Shown: positions 50,632 through 59,426 of the stretch, piece after piece
Position numbering within the stretch: the stretch's first letter is position 1
Layout: every line of letters starts with the position of its first letter
Program-made: the position numbers and the translations under genes
Notes under the pieces: generated by a model
Databases searched by the model: none
The model's input: the letters and a program-made list of their open reading frames with translations, nothing else
What the model was told of the DNA's origin: nothing
Assembly: GCF_003952225.1 (NCBI RefSeq)
Contig: NZ_CP034437.1
Location: 2,972,501-3,036,500 of the forward strand
Direction of reading: 5' to 3'
DNA length: 64,000 nucleotides
Source: Paenibacillus albus
GTDB lineage: Bacteria > Bacillota > Bacilli > Paenibacillales > Paenibacillaceae

Positions 50632-51438
50632 ATGCAAGTTCCCAAGATGATTGTGGATCAACATGTCCACTCCAATTATTCTCCCGATTCGGAAGAACCT
50701 ATGAAGAATATTGTTGAACATGCGATAGGCTTAGGAAAGAAAGCGATTGTGACAACGGATCATTTTGATTATGATTGCAAGTATTTCAAGAAAGACGTCC
50801 TGATCGACATGGACCGTTATGAGCAAGAGATTGCCGAGGTGCGTCTAGCCTATGACATTGAAATACGGAAAGGCATCGAGGTTGGCTATCGTAAAGATTA
50901 CCATAACGAAATAAATGAGTATTTACAGCGGTATTCCTTCGATCTCGTTCTCCTTTCCGCTCACAATAATGGCGTGCTGGATTTTGCGGAAGAAGCTTAT
51001 CACAGTCAGTCCATGGATCTGATTCTGGAGGATTATTTCTCGCATGTTCGCGATGCCGTCCAATTGATGGATAATTATGATGTTGTGGCACATCTGGATT
51101 ACGTTAGCCGGTACACGAAGAGAATCGTTACTGTAGAGGATTACGAGCGTTGCAGAAGCATTCTTTACGACGTATTTAAGATGATGATAAGCAAAGATAA
51201 AGTGTTGGAGTTGAATACGACCGGGCTGTTCCGGCAGGGATGGATTCATCCGCACAGCTACCTGATTGAGATGTACTTGGATTTAGGGGGCAAATGGTTC
51301 TCGCTCGGTTCCGATGCGCATCGGATCAGCAGTTATGAACAGGGCTTTGGCGAGGCGCTGGAATTGCTGAAATCATATGAGATTCATGAAGTCGTGCAGT
51401 TTCGCAATCGGGCCCCATATCTCGTAACGATAGAGTAG
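50632..51438 (+). CDS. PHP-domain phosphatase, histidinol-phosphatase-like
   Basis: Protein of 268 residues of the HisJ-like PHP group. Metal-binding blocks are DQHVHSNYSPD, VTTDHFDYD, GIEVGYRKDYHNE, LLSAHNN, VVAHLDYVSRY and LGSDAHR. AAGGAAGG precedes the ATG. No histidine-synthesis genes adjoin it, so the substrate is more likely a phosphate ester linked to this cluster than histidinol phosphate. Confidence 0.88.
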   Translation: MQVPKMIVDQHVHSNYSPDSEEPMKNIVEHAIGLGKKAIVTTDHFDYDCKYFKKDVLIDMDRYEQEIAEVRLAYDIEIRKGIEVGYRKDYHNEINEYLQRYSFDLVLLSAHNNGVLDFAEEAYHSQSMDLILEDYFSHVRDAVQLMDNYDVVAHLDYVSRYTKRIVTVEDYERCRSILYDVFKMMISKDKVLELNTTGLFRQGWIHPHSYLIEMYLDLGGKWFSLGSDAHRISSYEQGFGEALELLKSYEIHEVVQFRNRAPYLVTIE

Positions 51439-51490
51439 CGGGTCTTCGAGCGGTAGAAGGCGTATATTTTACTGGAAACGAGGGAGTTCG

Positions 51491-52432
51491 ATGGCGCAGA
51501 GATTGGCTTTTCGCGAGAATAATAGCTTTGTGATCGTTCAATTCACGGATGTTCATTGGCGAAATGGGGACGAGCTGGATCAAAAAAGCCGTCTTCTGAT
51601 GGATGGCATACTGGATGCAGAGCAGCCGGATCTCGTTGTATTTACAGGAGATACGATAATGGGATTGAATACCGATCATCCAATCCGAGCGTTTAATGAA
51701 GCCGTTGCGGTTGCTGAAGATCGGGGTATTCCTTGGGCGCTCGTGTTTGGAAATCATGACGACGAAGGCGGCAAGTCGCCGGTGTCGAATGCAGAGCTAA
51801 TGGCGATTCAGGAGAATAGTAAGTATGGGATTGGGAGCGCAGGTCCTGAGGATGTTCATGGTGTCGGAAACTTTGTCGTGGAACTGACTTCCAGTACTGG
51901 CGGCGATGCTAGAACGGTTCTCTATTTTCTAGACTCAGGTGCCTATGCGCCGAAAACGATCGAATGGGATTGGATTCGCCAATCACAAGTTGATTGGTAT
52001 TCAAGACAATCTAGAAGCTACAAAGCGAGCAATGGCGGTTCGCCGGTTCCTTCGCTTGCCTTCTTCCATATTCCACTCTTGGAGTACGAAGAGGCATGGA
52101 AGCACAACATTTGCTATGGCGTTAAGTACGAAGATATTGGCTGTTCGCGTATCAACTCCGGATTATTCGCGGCCATGCTGGAGAACGGCGATATGATGGG
52201 TACCTTCGTCGGACATGACCACATCAACGATTTCTGGAGCGAGCACCATGGCATTCGGTTATGCTACGGTAGAGCCTCCGGCTATAATACGTATGGGCGG
52301 GAAGGCTTCCCTCGCGGTGCTCGGGTGATTAGGCTGCAGCTTGGGGAACCCGGCTTCGATTCCTGGCTGAGGCTTGATGACGGCACGGTCGTGGAGCAGC
52401 AAGCCGTGCACTCTCCGGAGACTGTCGGCTAA
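51491..52432 (+). CDS. Calcineurin-like metallophosphoesterase
   Basis: Protein of 313 residues with the two-metal phosphoesterase motifs in order: QFTDVHWRNGDELDQ, VVFTGDTIMG, FGNHDDEG, LAFFHIPLLEY and FVGHDHINDF. The layout resembles DevT/purple-acid-type phosphatases. No signal peptide is visible, so it is probably cytoplasmic. Last gene of the importer cluster, followed by a terminator. Confidence 0.9.
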   Translation: MAQRLAFRENNSFVIVQFTDVHWRNGDELDQKSRLLMDGILDAEQPDLVVFTGDTIMGLNTDHPIRAFNEAVAVAEDRGIPWALVFGNHDDEGGKSPVSNAELMAIQENSKYGIGSAGPEDVHGVGNFVVELTSSTGGDARTVLYFLDSGAYAPKTIEWDWIRQSQVDWYSRQSRSYKASNGGSPVPSLAFFHIPLLEYEEAWKHNICYGVKYEDIGCSRINSGLFAAMLENGDMMGTFVGHDHINDFWSEHHGIRLCYGRASGYNTYGREGFPRGARVIRLQLGEPGFDSWLRLDDGTVVEQQAVHSPETVG

Positions 52433-52495
52433 ACGATAGAAGCGTTGTGGTACCAGTACTAAAGAGTCAAACATAACTCTGCGCTACTTCTTACA

Positions 52496-52557
52496 AAAAA
52501 TCCTTATTTGCACCGCTTGTACTCCCGTATAAGCAGTGGCAAATGGGGATTTTTTTA
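52496..52557 (+). terminator. Terminator after the phosphoesterase gene
   Basis: A long hairpin with AAATCC..ATTTGC..CCGCTT on one side and AAGC..GTGGCAAAT..GGGATTT on the other (about 52496-52551) is followed by seven T. Confidence 0.85.
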
Positions 52558-52630
52558 TATAACATGTTATAATCTACCTAATCTTAATAGGTTCAACCCG
52601 TGAAATCATAAGTAAAGCGAGGATAACAGG

Positions 52631-53653
52631 ATGCATTTAATAAGAAGAATCTCAGACAGCGACTGGTCTGGTGACACGCCAAAATGGTTGGATACCGTCT
52701 CTCGCTACGGGGCAAGAGGAGTTCTGTTCGATAGTGAATGGCAAGTAGCGATGATGTATATGTCGAAGATGCAGCTCTATAAGCTTCCTGGTGGTGGAAT
52801 AGAAGAAGGAGAAGATTCGCAAGACGCGTTCCTGCGTGAAATCCAAGAGGAAACAGGCTGCAAATCGGAAGTGATTCATGAAATCGGCTATATCGAGGAG
52901 CACAAAGTACACAATGCGTTCCTTCAGCATTCCGCATGCTACGTAGGGAAGGTTGTGGAGCATTCGACAAGCATTTCGCTGACCGATAAAGAGATCGCCC
53001 TCGGCATGCAAGTAGAATGGATGTCTATCGACACCGCAATAGCGATCATGAATAAAGGGCTTCAACAAAACGTGAATGGATCAAGCAGATTCATGCTGCT
53101 CCGCGACCTAACGATTCTTGAGGAAACTGCGAAGTGGTTGTCTACGAGTATTACGATCCAAGCGAGGAAATACGGGGATCGCCCGCACTATGAGTGGCGG
53201 ACCACTTTGCTCGAACAAACAGATTCGTATATATTCGTCCTTGGGCACTATGGGAGGAAGCTGAAGCATTATACGAAGGGCAAGACGTTTACGGTGGAGA
53301 ACTGGACGATCGAATGTTTCCCGTTCGATTCCTGGTTTACGGTGAGTGCAGATGTAATCAACGGAGAAATCGCGCAGTATTATTGCAACATCTGCGAGCC
53401 TGCCCGAATGGAAGGCGGCACGGTCACGTTCGTTGATCTCGATATTGATCTCATCCATAAGAACGGCAGATGGGAAATTGTAGATGAGGATGAATTTGAG
53501 ATTCACACCGAGAAATTCGCGTACCCTCCGGAGTTAGTAACCAGGGTGAGACAAGAGGTCGAGCGCTTGCAGGAGCGCATCGCTCTGAAACAGTTTCCTT
53601 TTGACGGGGCGATCGAACGATTCATTTCGCGTATACCGCGAGATTCTGCATAA
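52631..53653 (+). CDS. NUDIX hydrolase fused to a DUF402 domain
   Basis: Protein of 340 residues. A NUDIX box occupies residues 55-77 (GGIEEGEDSQDAFLREIQEE then TGC), with the usual Gly, Glu and REIQEE catalytic residues. The C-terminal part, about residues 190-310, matches DUF402: WFTVSADVINGEIAQYYCNI, FVDLDIDLI and WEIVDEDEFE. DUF402 proteins such as Ntdp are nucleoside tri- and diphosphatases. A fusion of two unrelated phosphohydrolase folds is unusual. It has its own gap and terminator upstream. Confidence 0.85.
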   Translation: MHLIRRISDSDWSGDTPKWLDTVSRYGARGVLFDSEWQVAMMYMSKMQLYKLPGGGIEEGEDSQDAFLREIQEETGCKSEVIHEIGYIEEHKVHNAFLQHSACYVGKVVEHSTSISLTDKEIALGMQVEWMSIDTAIAIMNKGLQQNVNGSSRFMLLRDLTILEETAKWLSTSITIQARKYGDRPHYEWRTTLLEQTDSYIFVLGHYGRKLKHYTKGKTFTVENWTIECFPFDSWFTVSADVINGEIAQYYCNICEPARMEGGTVTFVDLDIDLIHKNGRWEIVDEDEFEIHTEKFAYPPELVTRVRQEVERLQERIALKQFPFDGAIERFISRIPRDSA

Positions 53654-53685
53654 GGTGGCATGAATGCATAGCATACAGAATTCTT

Positions 53686-53715
53686 TTGACAAAAAGGGAC
53701 ATGCATCCTTAAAAT
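53686..53715 (+). promoter_or_regulatory. Promoter of trpB
   Basis: TTGACA (53686-53691) and TAAAAT (53710-53715) with an 18-base spacer, about 50 bases before the start. Confidence 0.65.
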
Positions 53716-53763
53716 GGAAGGGGTTACATAGGCTGAAGAATTGATCTTATGGAGGCTGGAGAG

Positions 53764-54915
53764 ATGGCAGAAAGAGGATATTTTGGCGAATTTGGCGGCA
53801 GCTTCGTTCCACCTGAATTGCAGGAAGTGTTAGATTATCTGGATGCTCAGTTTCTTAAGTTTAAGGACGACCCTGAATTCATTGAAGAATACCACTATTA
53901 CTTGCGTGAATATGTAGGCCGGGAGAACCCGCTTACCTTTGCGAAGCAGCTGACCGAGAAGTGGGGCGGCGCGAAAATTTATTTGAAACGCGAGGACCTG
54001 AACCATACAGGCGCGCACAAAATCAATAATGTTATCGGTCAAATCCTGCTCGCCAAACGAATGGGCGCAAAGCGCGTCATTGCGGAAACAGGCGCGGGAC
54101 AGCACGGCGTCGCAACGGCGACGGCATGTGCAATGTTCGACATGGAGTGCATCATTTACATGGGGGCAGAGGACACGCGCCGCCAATCGCTGAACGTGTT
54201 CCGGATGGAGCTGCTTGGAGCCAAAGTCGTTCCGGTTGAGAAAGGTCAAGGACGACTGAAGGATGCCGTAGACGAAGCGCTGAACGATCTCATCGCGAAC
54301 TACCGCACGACATTCTATCTGCTTGGTTCGGCTGTTGGACCGCATCCGTTCCCGACGATGGTGAAGCATTTCCAATCGATTATCAGCGAAGAATCGAAGC
54401 GTCAAATTCTTGAAAAAGAAGGCCGTCTGCCTGATGCGGTCCTTGCATGTGTCGGAGGCGGCAGCAATGCAATCGGTGCGTTCGCGCACTATATCGACGA
54501 GCCGTCCGTTCGCCTCATTGGCGTTGAGCCGGATCAAGCGCCTTCGCTTACAGAAGGCGTGCCAAGCATGCTTCACGGGTTTAAGTGTCTCGTGCTGCTC
54601 GATGAGGAAGGCAACCCGAAGAAGACCTACTCGATCGCTGCAGGTCTGGACTATCCCGGCATCGGACCGGAGCATAGCCATATGAAAGTAAACGGCCGTG
54701 CGGAGTATGTTACGGTAACGAATGAAGAAGTGCTCGAAGCGTTCCAAGAGCTCTCGCGGACGGAAGGCATTATTCCGGCGCTCGAAAGCTCGCACGCGGT
54801 TGCTCATGCGAAGAAGCTCGCACCTACGCTCGATAAAGACAAGATTCTAATTATCAACCTGTCCGGCCGCGGCGACAAGGATGTTGAGCAAGTGTTCCAT
54901 ATGCTGCATAAGTAA
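53764..54915 (+). CDS. trpB: Tryptophan synthase beta chain, stand-alone
   Basis: PLP-dependent enzyme of 383 residues that makes tryptophan from indole and serine. The PLP lysine is Lys86 in [27 protein letters not shown], the phosphate loop [10 protein letters not shown] and [16 protein letters not shown] complete the TrpB1 signature. It has its own promoter. No trpA or other trp gene adjoins it, so a second, operon-borne trpB may exist elsewhere, or indole arrives by another route. The ATG at 53764 is chosen over one at 53749 because GGAGG fits better. Confidence 0.95.
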   Translation: MAERGYFGEFGGSFVPPELQEVLDYLDAQFLKFKDDPEFIEEYHYYLREYVGRENPLTFAKQLTEKWGGAKIYLKREDLNHTGAHKINNVIGQILLAKRMGAKRVIAETGAGQHGVATATACAMFDMECIIYMGAEDTRRQSLNVFRMELLGAKVVPVEKGQGRLKDAVDEALNDLIANYRTTFYLLGSAVGPHPFPTMVKHFQSIISEESKRQILEKEGRLPDAVLACVGGGSNAIGAFAHYIDEPSVRLIGVEPDQAPSLTEGVPSMLHGFKCLVLLDEEGNPKKTYSIAAGLDYPGIGPEHSHMKVNGRAEYVTVTNEEVLEAFQELSRTEGIIPALESSHAVAHAKKLAPTLDKDKILIINLSGRGDKDVEQVFHMLHK

Positions 54916-54920
54916 TGGTT

Positions 54921-54949
54921 TTGTGATTCAGCAGCGGGCATGATAGAAT
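54921..54949 (+). promoter_or_regulatory. Promoter of ung
   Basis: TTGTGA (54921-54926) and TAGAAT (54944-54949) with a 17-base spacer, directly after trpB. Confidence 0.6.
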
Positions 54950-55045
54950 TATAGTAATGTAGCCGACTTATTCGATTCGATTTCACACCTCCTTTGCATC
55001 TTTCTGATTGAACGTCAGAATGGCTGCAGTGGAGGTTTTTATTTC

Positions 55046-55825
55046 ATGTTAGCGGAGGACATTATGCATTGGAATGTTGATAACGACTGGTCACCGGTAC
55101 TTCTCGATGAGATGCGCAAGCCTTACTTTACACAGCTCATGTCGCAGCTTATGGAGCAGTATGAATCGGAGACAATCTACCCGGAGCAGGCCGATGTATT
55201 CAACGTGCTGAAGTTCACACCCTACTCAGAAACTCGCGTTGTCATTATTGGTCAAGACCCGTATCATGGGCCGGGTCAAGCGCATGGGATGAGCTTCTCC
55301 GTGAGGCACGGAGTCAAGACGCCGCCATCGTTGCAAAATATGTATAAAGAGCTGAGGGATGACCTGGGCCACGAGATTCCGGAGCATGGCTGTCTGGAGT
55401 CGTGGGCGAAGCAAGGCGTGCTGATGCTCAACACGGTACTGACGGTGAGGGCCGGGGAACCCGCATCGCATAAGGGGATTGGCTGGGAGACATTCACCGA
55501 TGCTGTCATTGCAGCCTTGAATGCGAGGGAGCTGCCTGTTGTATTCATCCTGTGGGGCAAGCATGCCCAGGAGAAGGCGGCATCAATTGATGCGAGCAGG
55601 CATCGTGTGATTGCCTCGGCGCATCCGAGCCCGTTTGCCGCACGGCGAGGGTTCTTCGGAAGCAGACCATTCTCGCGTGCGAATGGATACTTGCGTGAAC
55701 TGGGATTAGAAGAGATTGATTGGGATTTGATGTTGGCAGGTAGGGAGGTGGCGAAAGGTGGACAACTCGAAGCCGGAGCAGAAGCAGATAAGTACGAAGA
55801 AGAAAGCGCCTATCCGACTGCTTAA
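55046..55825 (+). CDS. ung: Uracil-DNA glycosylase Ung
   Basis: Base-excision repair enzyme of family 1 that removes uracil from DNA; 259 residues. The catalytic Asp71 is in GQDPYHGPGQAHG, and the second motif HPSPFAARRGFFGSRPFSR supplies the base-pushing loop. The C-terminal tail of about 30 charged residues is longer than usual and overlaps the radical SAM gene by 68 bases. ATG 55046 has GGAGG 10 bases upstream; ATG 55064 is an alternative. Confidence 0.95.
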   Translation: MLAEDIMHWNVDNDWSPVLLDEMRKPYFTQLMSQLMEQYESETIYPEQADVFNVLKFTPYSETRVVIIGQDPYHGPGQAHGMSFSVRHGVKTPPSLQNMYKELRDDLGHEIPEHGCLESWAKQGVLMLNTVLTVRAGEPASHKGIGWETFTDAVIAALNARELPVVFILWGKHAQEKAASIDASRHRVIASAHPSPFAARRGFFGSRPFSRANGYLRELGLEEIDWDLMLAGREVAKGGQLEAGAEADKYEEESAYPTA

Positions 55826-56600
55826 CCCGGCATCGGGTTATCTGACGGGCTATAGCTACACGCTGAACCCGTACACGGGCTGCGTATTTGGCTGTTCTTA
55901 CTGCTATGTGAGGCGAATGCCCATTGCGCTGTTTCGGAATGAGCCGTGGGGGGAATGGGTGGACGCCAAGCCGCTTGATATCGCGCAGTTTCACAAAGAA
56001 TGGCATAAAGCGCTGTCCAAAGGCGAAGTGACCGTATTCATGTCTTCGGCGACGGACCCTTACCAGCCTGAAGAGTTCAAAGAACAGGTGACGAGGCGAG
56101 TGCTTGAAGTGATGGCGGAAGCGCCTCCGGGATTCGTGCTCGTCCAGACGCGCAGCCCGCTTGTCGAGCGTGATATTGATTTGCTGCAGCGGCTCGGCGC
56201 TCATGTCCGCGTCAGCATGACGGTGGAGACGGACCTCGAAGCCGTCCGCAAAGAGCTGACACCTGCGGCGCCGCCGATCGCCGCCAGGCTGCGCGCGATT
56301 CGCAAGCTTCGCGAAGCCGGCATCGCCGTGCAAGCAGCCGTGTCTCCGCTGCTGCCTTGCAGCGAAGCGTTCTCCGCGCTGCTGGCGCAAGCGGTAGAGC
56401 GCGTCGTCGTCGACGACTTCTTCCGCGGCGACGGCAGCAGCGGGAAGCGTTCGGCGCAGCTCAAGATGGCCGAGCGGTATGGGGCGCTTGGCCACGGCGA
56501 GCTCTACACGCCGGAGACGGCGGACCGCTTCGTCCTTGAGCTGAAGCGTCATATGCCTGAAGGCGCGGTCTACTTCGGGCAAGCGGGCTTTATGCCTTGA
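55758..56600 (+). CDS. SPL-family radical SAM protein (Rv2578c-like)
   Basis: Protein of 280 residues. The iron-sulfur cluster motif is YTGCVFGCSYCYV (C-x3-C-x2-C), with LNPASGYLTGYSYTLNPYTG before it. FMSSATDPYQPEEF is typical of the SPL-like family. True spore photoproduct lyase is larger and has a different C-terminus, so DNA repair is only suggested, partly by the overlap with ung. Start GTG 55758 has GGGAGG 9 bases upstream. Confidence 0.88.
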   Translation: MDNSKPEQKQISTKKKAPIRLLNPASGYLTGYSYTLNPYTGCVFGCSYCYVRRMPIALFRNEPWGEWVDAKPLDIAQFHKEWHKALSKGEVTVFMSSATDPYQPEEFKEQVTRRVLEVMAEAPPGFVLVQTRSPLVERDIDLLQRLGAHVRVSMTVETDLEAVRKELTPAAPPIAARLRAIRKLREAGIAVQAAVSPLLPCSEAFSALLAQAVERVVVDDFFRGDGSSGKRSAQLKMAERYGALGHGELYTPETADRFVLELKRHMPEGAVYFGQAGFMP

Positions 56601-56606
56601 ACATAG

Positions 56607-56659
56607 AAGAGACCCTTCAAGCAACCGAATCATTCGGTCGCAAGAAGGGTCTCTTTTTT
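56607..56659 (+). terminator. Terminator after the radical SAM gene
   Basis: AAGAGACCCTTC (56607-56618) pairs with GAAGGGTCTCTT (56644-56655), with an inner CCGAAT/ATTCGG stem, then T residues. It lies between two convergent genes and may serve both. Confidence 0.92.
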
Positions 56660-56665
56660 CACATG

Positions 56666-57685
56666 TTATTGATTCTCCGCAGCTGAAGCAGCTGTTCCAT
56701 CGGAATCCGCAGCCGAAGTGCCGTTGTCTCCGATGATGCCGGTCGAGCCGCCAATCGAAGCTCCAGACTCACCGAGAACGGGCTTGAAGGCAGAAGACAC
56801 GTAAGTGACCGCTTTCACCTCGGTAATGACTTGAGGATACATTTTGTCCTTATCCGGGTAGGTTGGCTCCACATAAATAATCGCTTGATCGCCCTCGAAG
56901 GATATCGAGGCAATTCGTATGCCGTAGCCCGGGTTCGGCGCTTGCGCAGAGATGGTAACCGCATTGACATCGTTATTGACGGCTGTTGTTGTAAGCTTCA
57001 GATCAAAGAGCGGTGACGGTTCAGGCTGTTCAACGGGCATCTGCGGTTGCTCCTCCACGTATTTAATGGTATTGAAGAGCCAGCCAGCCGCTTCGCTGCG
57101 CGTAATCGCGGCTTTCGGGTTAAACTTCTGGCTCGCATCCATGTCGATAATATGCGTCGTGATCAGCGTTTGAATGCTGCCCATGTAAGACGGATTCACG
57201 TCAGCCTCATCCTTCAGTACGACTCCGAGATCGTTGAAAGCAAAGTTTCCAGCGCGTATGAGCGCTTTGTACAGATGATGAGCGAACTGTTCGCGTGTCA
57301 TAGCAGCTGCCGGGTTCGTATCTCTCGCCAAATCAAGCTCATTATAGGCCGCGATAATGAAGGTGTCTGCATACCATGCATCATTCTTCATCATGGAGAA
57401 GCTGTCGGACACTTCAGGCTTTTTGAAGAAGCGGATATTATCGATGTTAAGCCCGAGCCCCTTCACCAGCATCGTAATGCCAGCCGCATAAGTCACCTTG
57501 CCGTTTGGCCCAAATTGATCCTTGTTACTTCCGTTCCCATTCAAAATACCGCGTTTCTGCAGCTCCGTGATTTTCGCCTCATTCGGATCATTCTTCGTAT
57601 CGGAGAACGCCCAGACAGACTGCGTCACGGCTAGAAACAGCACAACAAGCAGAGATAGGACGAGCAGCGGTTTCTTCACATTCAT
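56666..57685 (-). CDS. SLH-domain exported protein with PrcB-like C-terminal domain
   Basis: Protein of 339 residues, read right to left. A signal peptide (LLVLSLLVVLFLAVTQSVWA) is followed by about two to three S-layer-homology repeats that bind the cell wall (ITELQKRGILNGNG, FGPNGKVTYAAGITMLVKGL, AMTREQFAHHLYKAL, AITRSEAAGWLFN). The C-terminal part, near residues 235-300, has PGYGIRIASISFEGDQAIIY, like the PrcB family of protease-linked proteins. A Ser/Ala/Gly tail ends it. GAGGTG stands before the ATG. Probably a surface protein. Confidence 0.85.
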   Translation of the reverse strand: MNVKKPLLVLSLLVVLFLAVTQSVWAFSDTKNDPNEAKITELQKRGILNGNGSNKDQFGPNGKVTYAAGITMLVKGLGLNIDNIRFFKKPEVSDSFSMMKNDAWYADTFIIAAYNELDLARDTNPAAAMTREQFAHHLYKALIRAGNFAFNDLGVVLKDEADVNPSYMGSIQTLITTHIIDMDASQKFNPKAAITRSEAAGWLFNTIKYVEEQPQMPVEQPEPSPLFDLKLTTTAVNNDVNAVTISAQAPNPGYGIRIASISFEGDQAIIYVEPTYPDKDKMYPQVITEVKAVTYVSSAFKPVLGESGASIGGSTGIIGDNGTSAADSDGTAASAAENQ

Positions 57686-57794
57686 TCACCTCGTAAGTAT
57701 TGGATTTATTGTTGATCTTTGTACTATGTAGACGCACCAACATGTCACTATGTTGCATGAACTAGAGGTGCATGTTGTGCGGATTTGAAACGGA

Positions 57795-58133
57795 TTATGG
57801 CCGTATGGACACACGAGTATGAATCGGGACAAGCGCGGACAATGCCAGAACATCCTCATTATACATTCGGATACAGCCGTGAGACACCATTCTGCCGATC
57901 GAACCGGGATCATTCGTTCCGTGAATGCCGTAATGCGGCTTGGAGAGGCCCATCCATAGCACGCCGAATGGTCCGCCGGGGTTCGGCTCCTTGTTAATAA
58001 TCTCGTACTCGCCCGTTGGTGTCCTTGTGACCATCTTACCAATACCGACTGGGAAACCTCTGACGACAATATTGCCATCCAGCAGATATAACTGAATGTC
58101 GGATAAATCAACGATGATCCGGTAGTTAGGCAT
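57795..58133 (-). CDS. Minimal L,D-transpeptidase (YkuD domain)
   Basis: Protein of 112 residues that is almost only a YkuD catalytic domain, which forms 3-3 peptidoglycan crosslinks. The motif [20 protein letters not shown] holds His71, Ser84, His85 and the catalytic Cys87. The ATG at 58133 has AAAGGAG about 10 bases upstream, and no signal peptide is present; the longer upstream frame lacks a ribosome site. It lies 110 bases from the SLH gene on the same strand. How it reaches the wall is unclear. Confidence 0.88.
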   Translation of the reverse strand: MPNYRIIVDLSDIQLYLLDGNIVVRGFPVGIGKMVTRTPTGEYEIINKEPNPGGPFGVLWMGLSKPHYGIHGTNDPGSIGRMVSHGCIRMYNEDVLALSALVPIHTRVSIRP

Positions 58134-58301
58134 CTGAAGTTCACTCCTTTCCGTCAGCATATGTACATGCGGCGAGTGAGGAATGGGGCAGCAGTACAAA
58201 TGCTCGCGAGCGCATAGTTCGCTCCTTCTGAGGGATACTACATGACCGAGTGGAAAATCAATCCTTAGCAAGCTGATCAACATATAAGGGAGGAACGATA
58301 G

Positions 58302-59387
58302 ATGCTGAAACGTTCGATGCTGCTTGCGAGCACAGTACTGTTGCTGGCATCATGCTCGTCCGGTACCGGCGGCACCGTCACAAAGAGTAACGTCGCAGGC
58401 TCGGTCGTTAATTTAAAGGTTAAAGGGCAAGCTTCCACGATTAAGACGAGACATTGGGAAGAGAAAGGCGGCGTGTGGATACCTGCGGAGCGGGCGGCTA
58501 CATATTTGCAATACCGATTCGATGAGAATCCGAAAACCCACGCTGCTGCAATCGGCTATGGGGATCCGCTTTATACCTTCAAGGTAGGTTCGAAACAAGC
58601 CAAGATTGGCGAGCAGCAGATTCTGCTGAGTGATGCGCCGCGAATGATCGATAATAACGTCTGTTTGGAGCTTCGTTCCTTGTCGCAGTTAATCCAGCAA
58701 CCCGTTCGATGGGACTCCGGCAGCAGTACGGTTATCATAGAGACGCAGACGCATCAGCTGCCTACGAATGAGCTCGTGAATACACCTCCTGGAACGAGCC
58801 AGTTCCGTGCTCAGTCGACGGATATAAGCACGGGCGATGACAGCTCGCAATATGATAATCCCGACAACTATGACGAGAACGGGAATTACATTGGCGGCGG
58901 CCGTCCTGGCAATGACGGAAACAGTGGCAACAATGGCAACAACGGAAACAGCGGCAGCAACGGCAATGATGTCCAGAACGGGAACAACACCGCCGATCAG
59001 GATAAGGTCGATGAGGTCATCTCATACGGCAAACGTTACATGGGCGTCGATTATAAATTCAACGCTTCTGACTATGCGGAGAGCCGCAAGTTCGATTGCT
59101 CCTCGTTTATGCAGCATATTTTCAAGCATGTCGGAGTTGACCTGCCGCGATCCTCTCGTGCACAATCGACCGTGGGCAAATATGTTTCCCGCAAAAACTT
59201 TATCCCTGGCGATATCATCTTCTTCTATACGCCTGGGCGGTACAGGACGAACAACATTGTCGGCCATGTCGGTCTCTATATCGGTGATAATCAGGTGCTT
59301 CAAACGTATGGCCAGCCTGGGGTCACGATTACGAAGCTGGTAGGCGACTGGGATGACCGGATTATGTGGGGCAGAAGGGTGCTGTAA
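58302..59387 (+). CDS. NlpC/P60 endopeptidase lipoprotein with stalk domain
   Basis: Cell-wall hydrolase of 361 residues. The signal peptide ends in the lipobox LASC. Residues 45-150 resemble a copper-amine-oxidase-like stalk domain ([28 protein letters not shown]). An Asn/Gly-rich linker, about residues 190-230, is followed by an NlpC/P60 domain with the catalytic Cys266 in [11 protein letters not shown] and the His in [14 protein letters not shown]. It cuts gamma-D-Glu-meso-DAP bonds. Transcribed divergently from the L,D-transpeptidase. Confidence 0.9.
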   Translation: MLKRSMLLASTVLLLASCSSGTGGTVTKSNVAGSVVNLKVKGQASTIKTRHWEEKGGVWIPAERAATYLQYRFDENPKTHAAAIGYGDPLYTFKVGSKQAKIGEQQILLSDAPRMIDNNVCLELRSLSQLIQQPVRWDSGSSTVIIETQTHQLPTNELVNTPPGTSQFRAQSTDISTGDDSSQYDNPDNYDENGNYIGGGRPGNDGNSGNNGNNGNSGSNGNDVQNGNNTADQDKVDEVISYGKRYMGVDYKFNASDYAESRKFDCSSFMQHIFKHVGVDLPRSSRAQSTVGKYVSRKNFIPGDIIFFYTPGRYRTNNIVGHVGLYIGDNQVLQTYGQPGVTITKLVGDWDDRIMWGRRVL

Positions 59388-59392
59388 TGAAG

Positions 59393-59426
59393 AAACCGTA
59401 TGGAGCTTAACGCTTCATACGGTTTT
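59393..59426 (+). terminator. Bidirectional terminator between nlpC and gerAB genes
   Basis: AAACCGTATG (59393-59402) pairs with CATACGGTTT (59416-59425) with a GCTT/AGC extension, flanked by T-runs suited to the plus strand; it overlaps the 3' end of the convergent gerAB-like gene. Confidence 0.85.

Noticed and set aside
55545-56633. Minus-strand open frame of 362 codons over ung and the radical SAM gene
   Set aside because: Very Arg-rich antisense of two genes with intact catalytic motifs.
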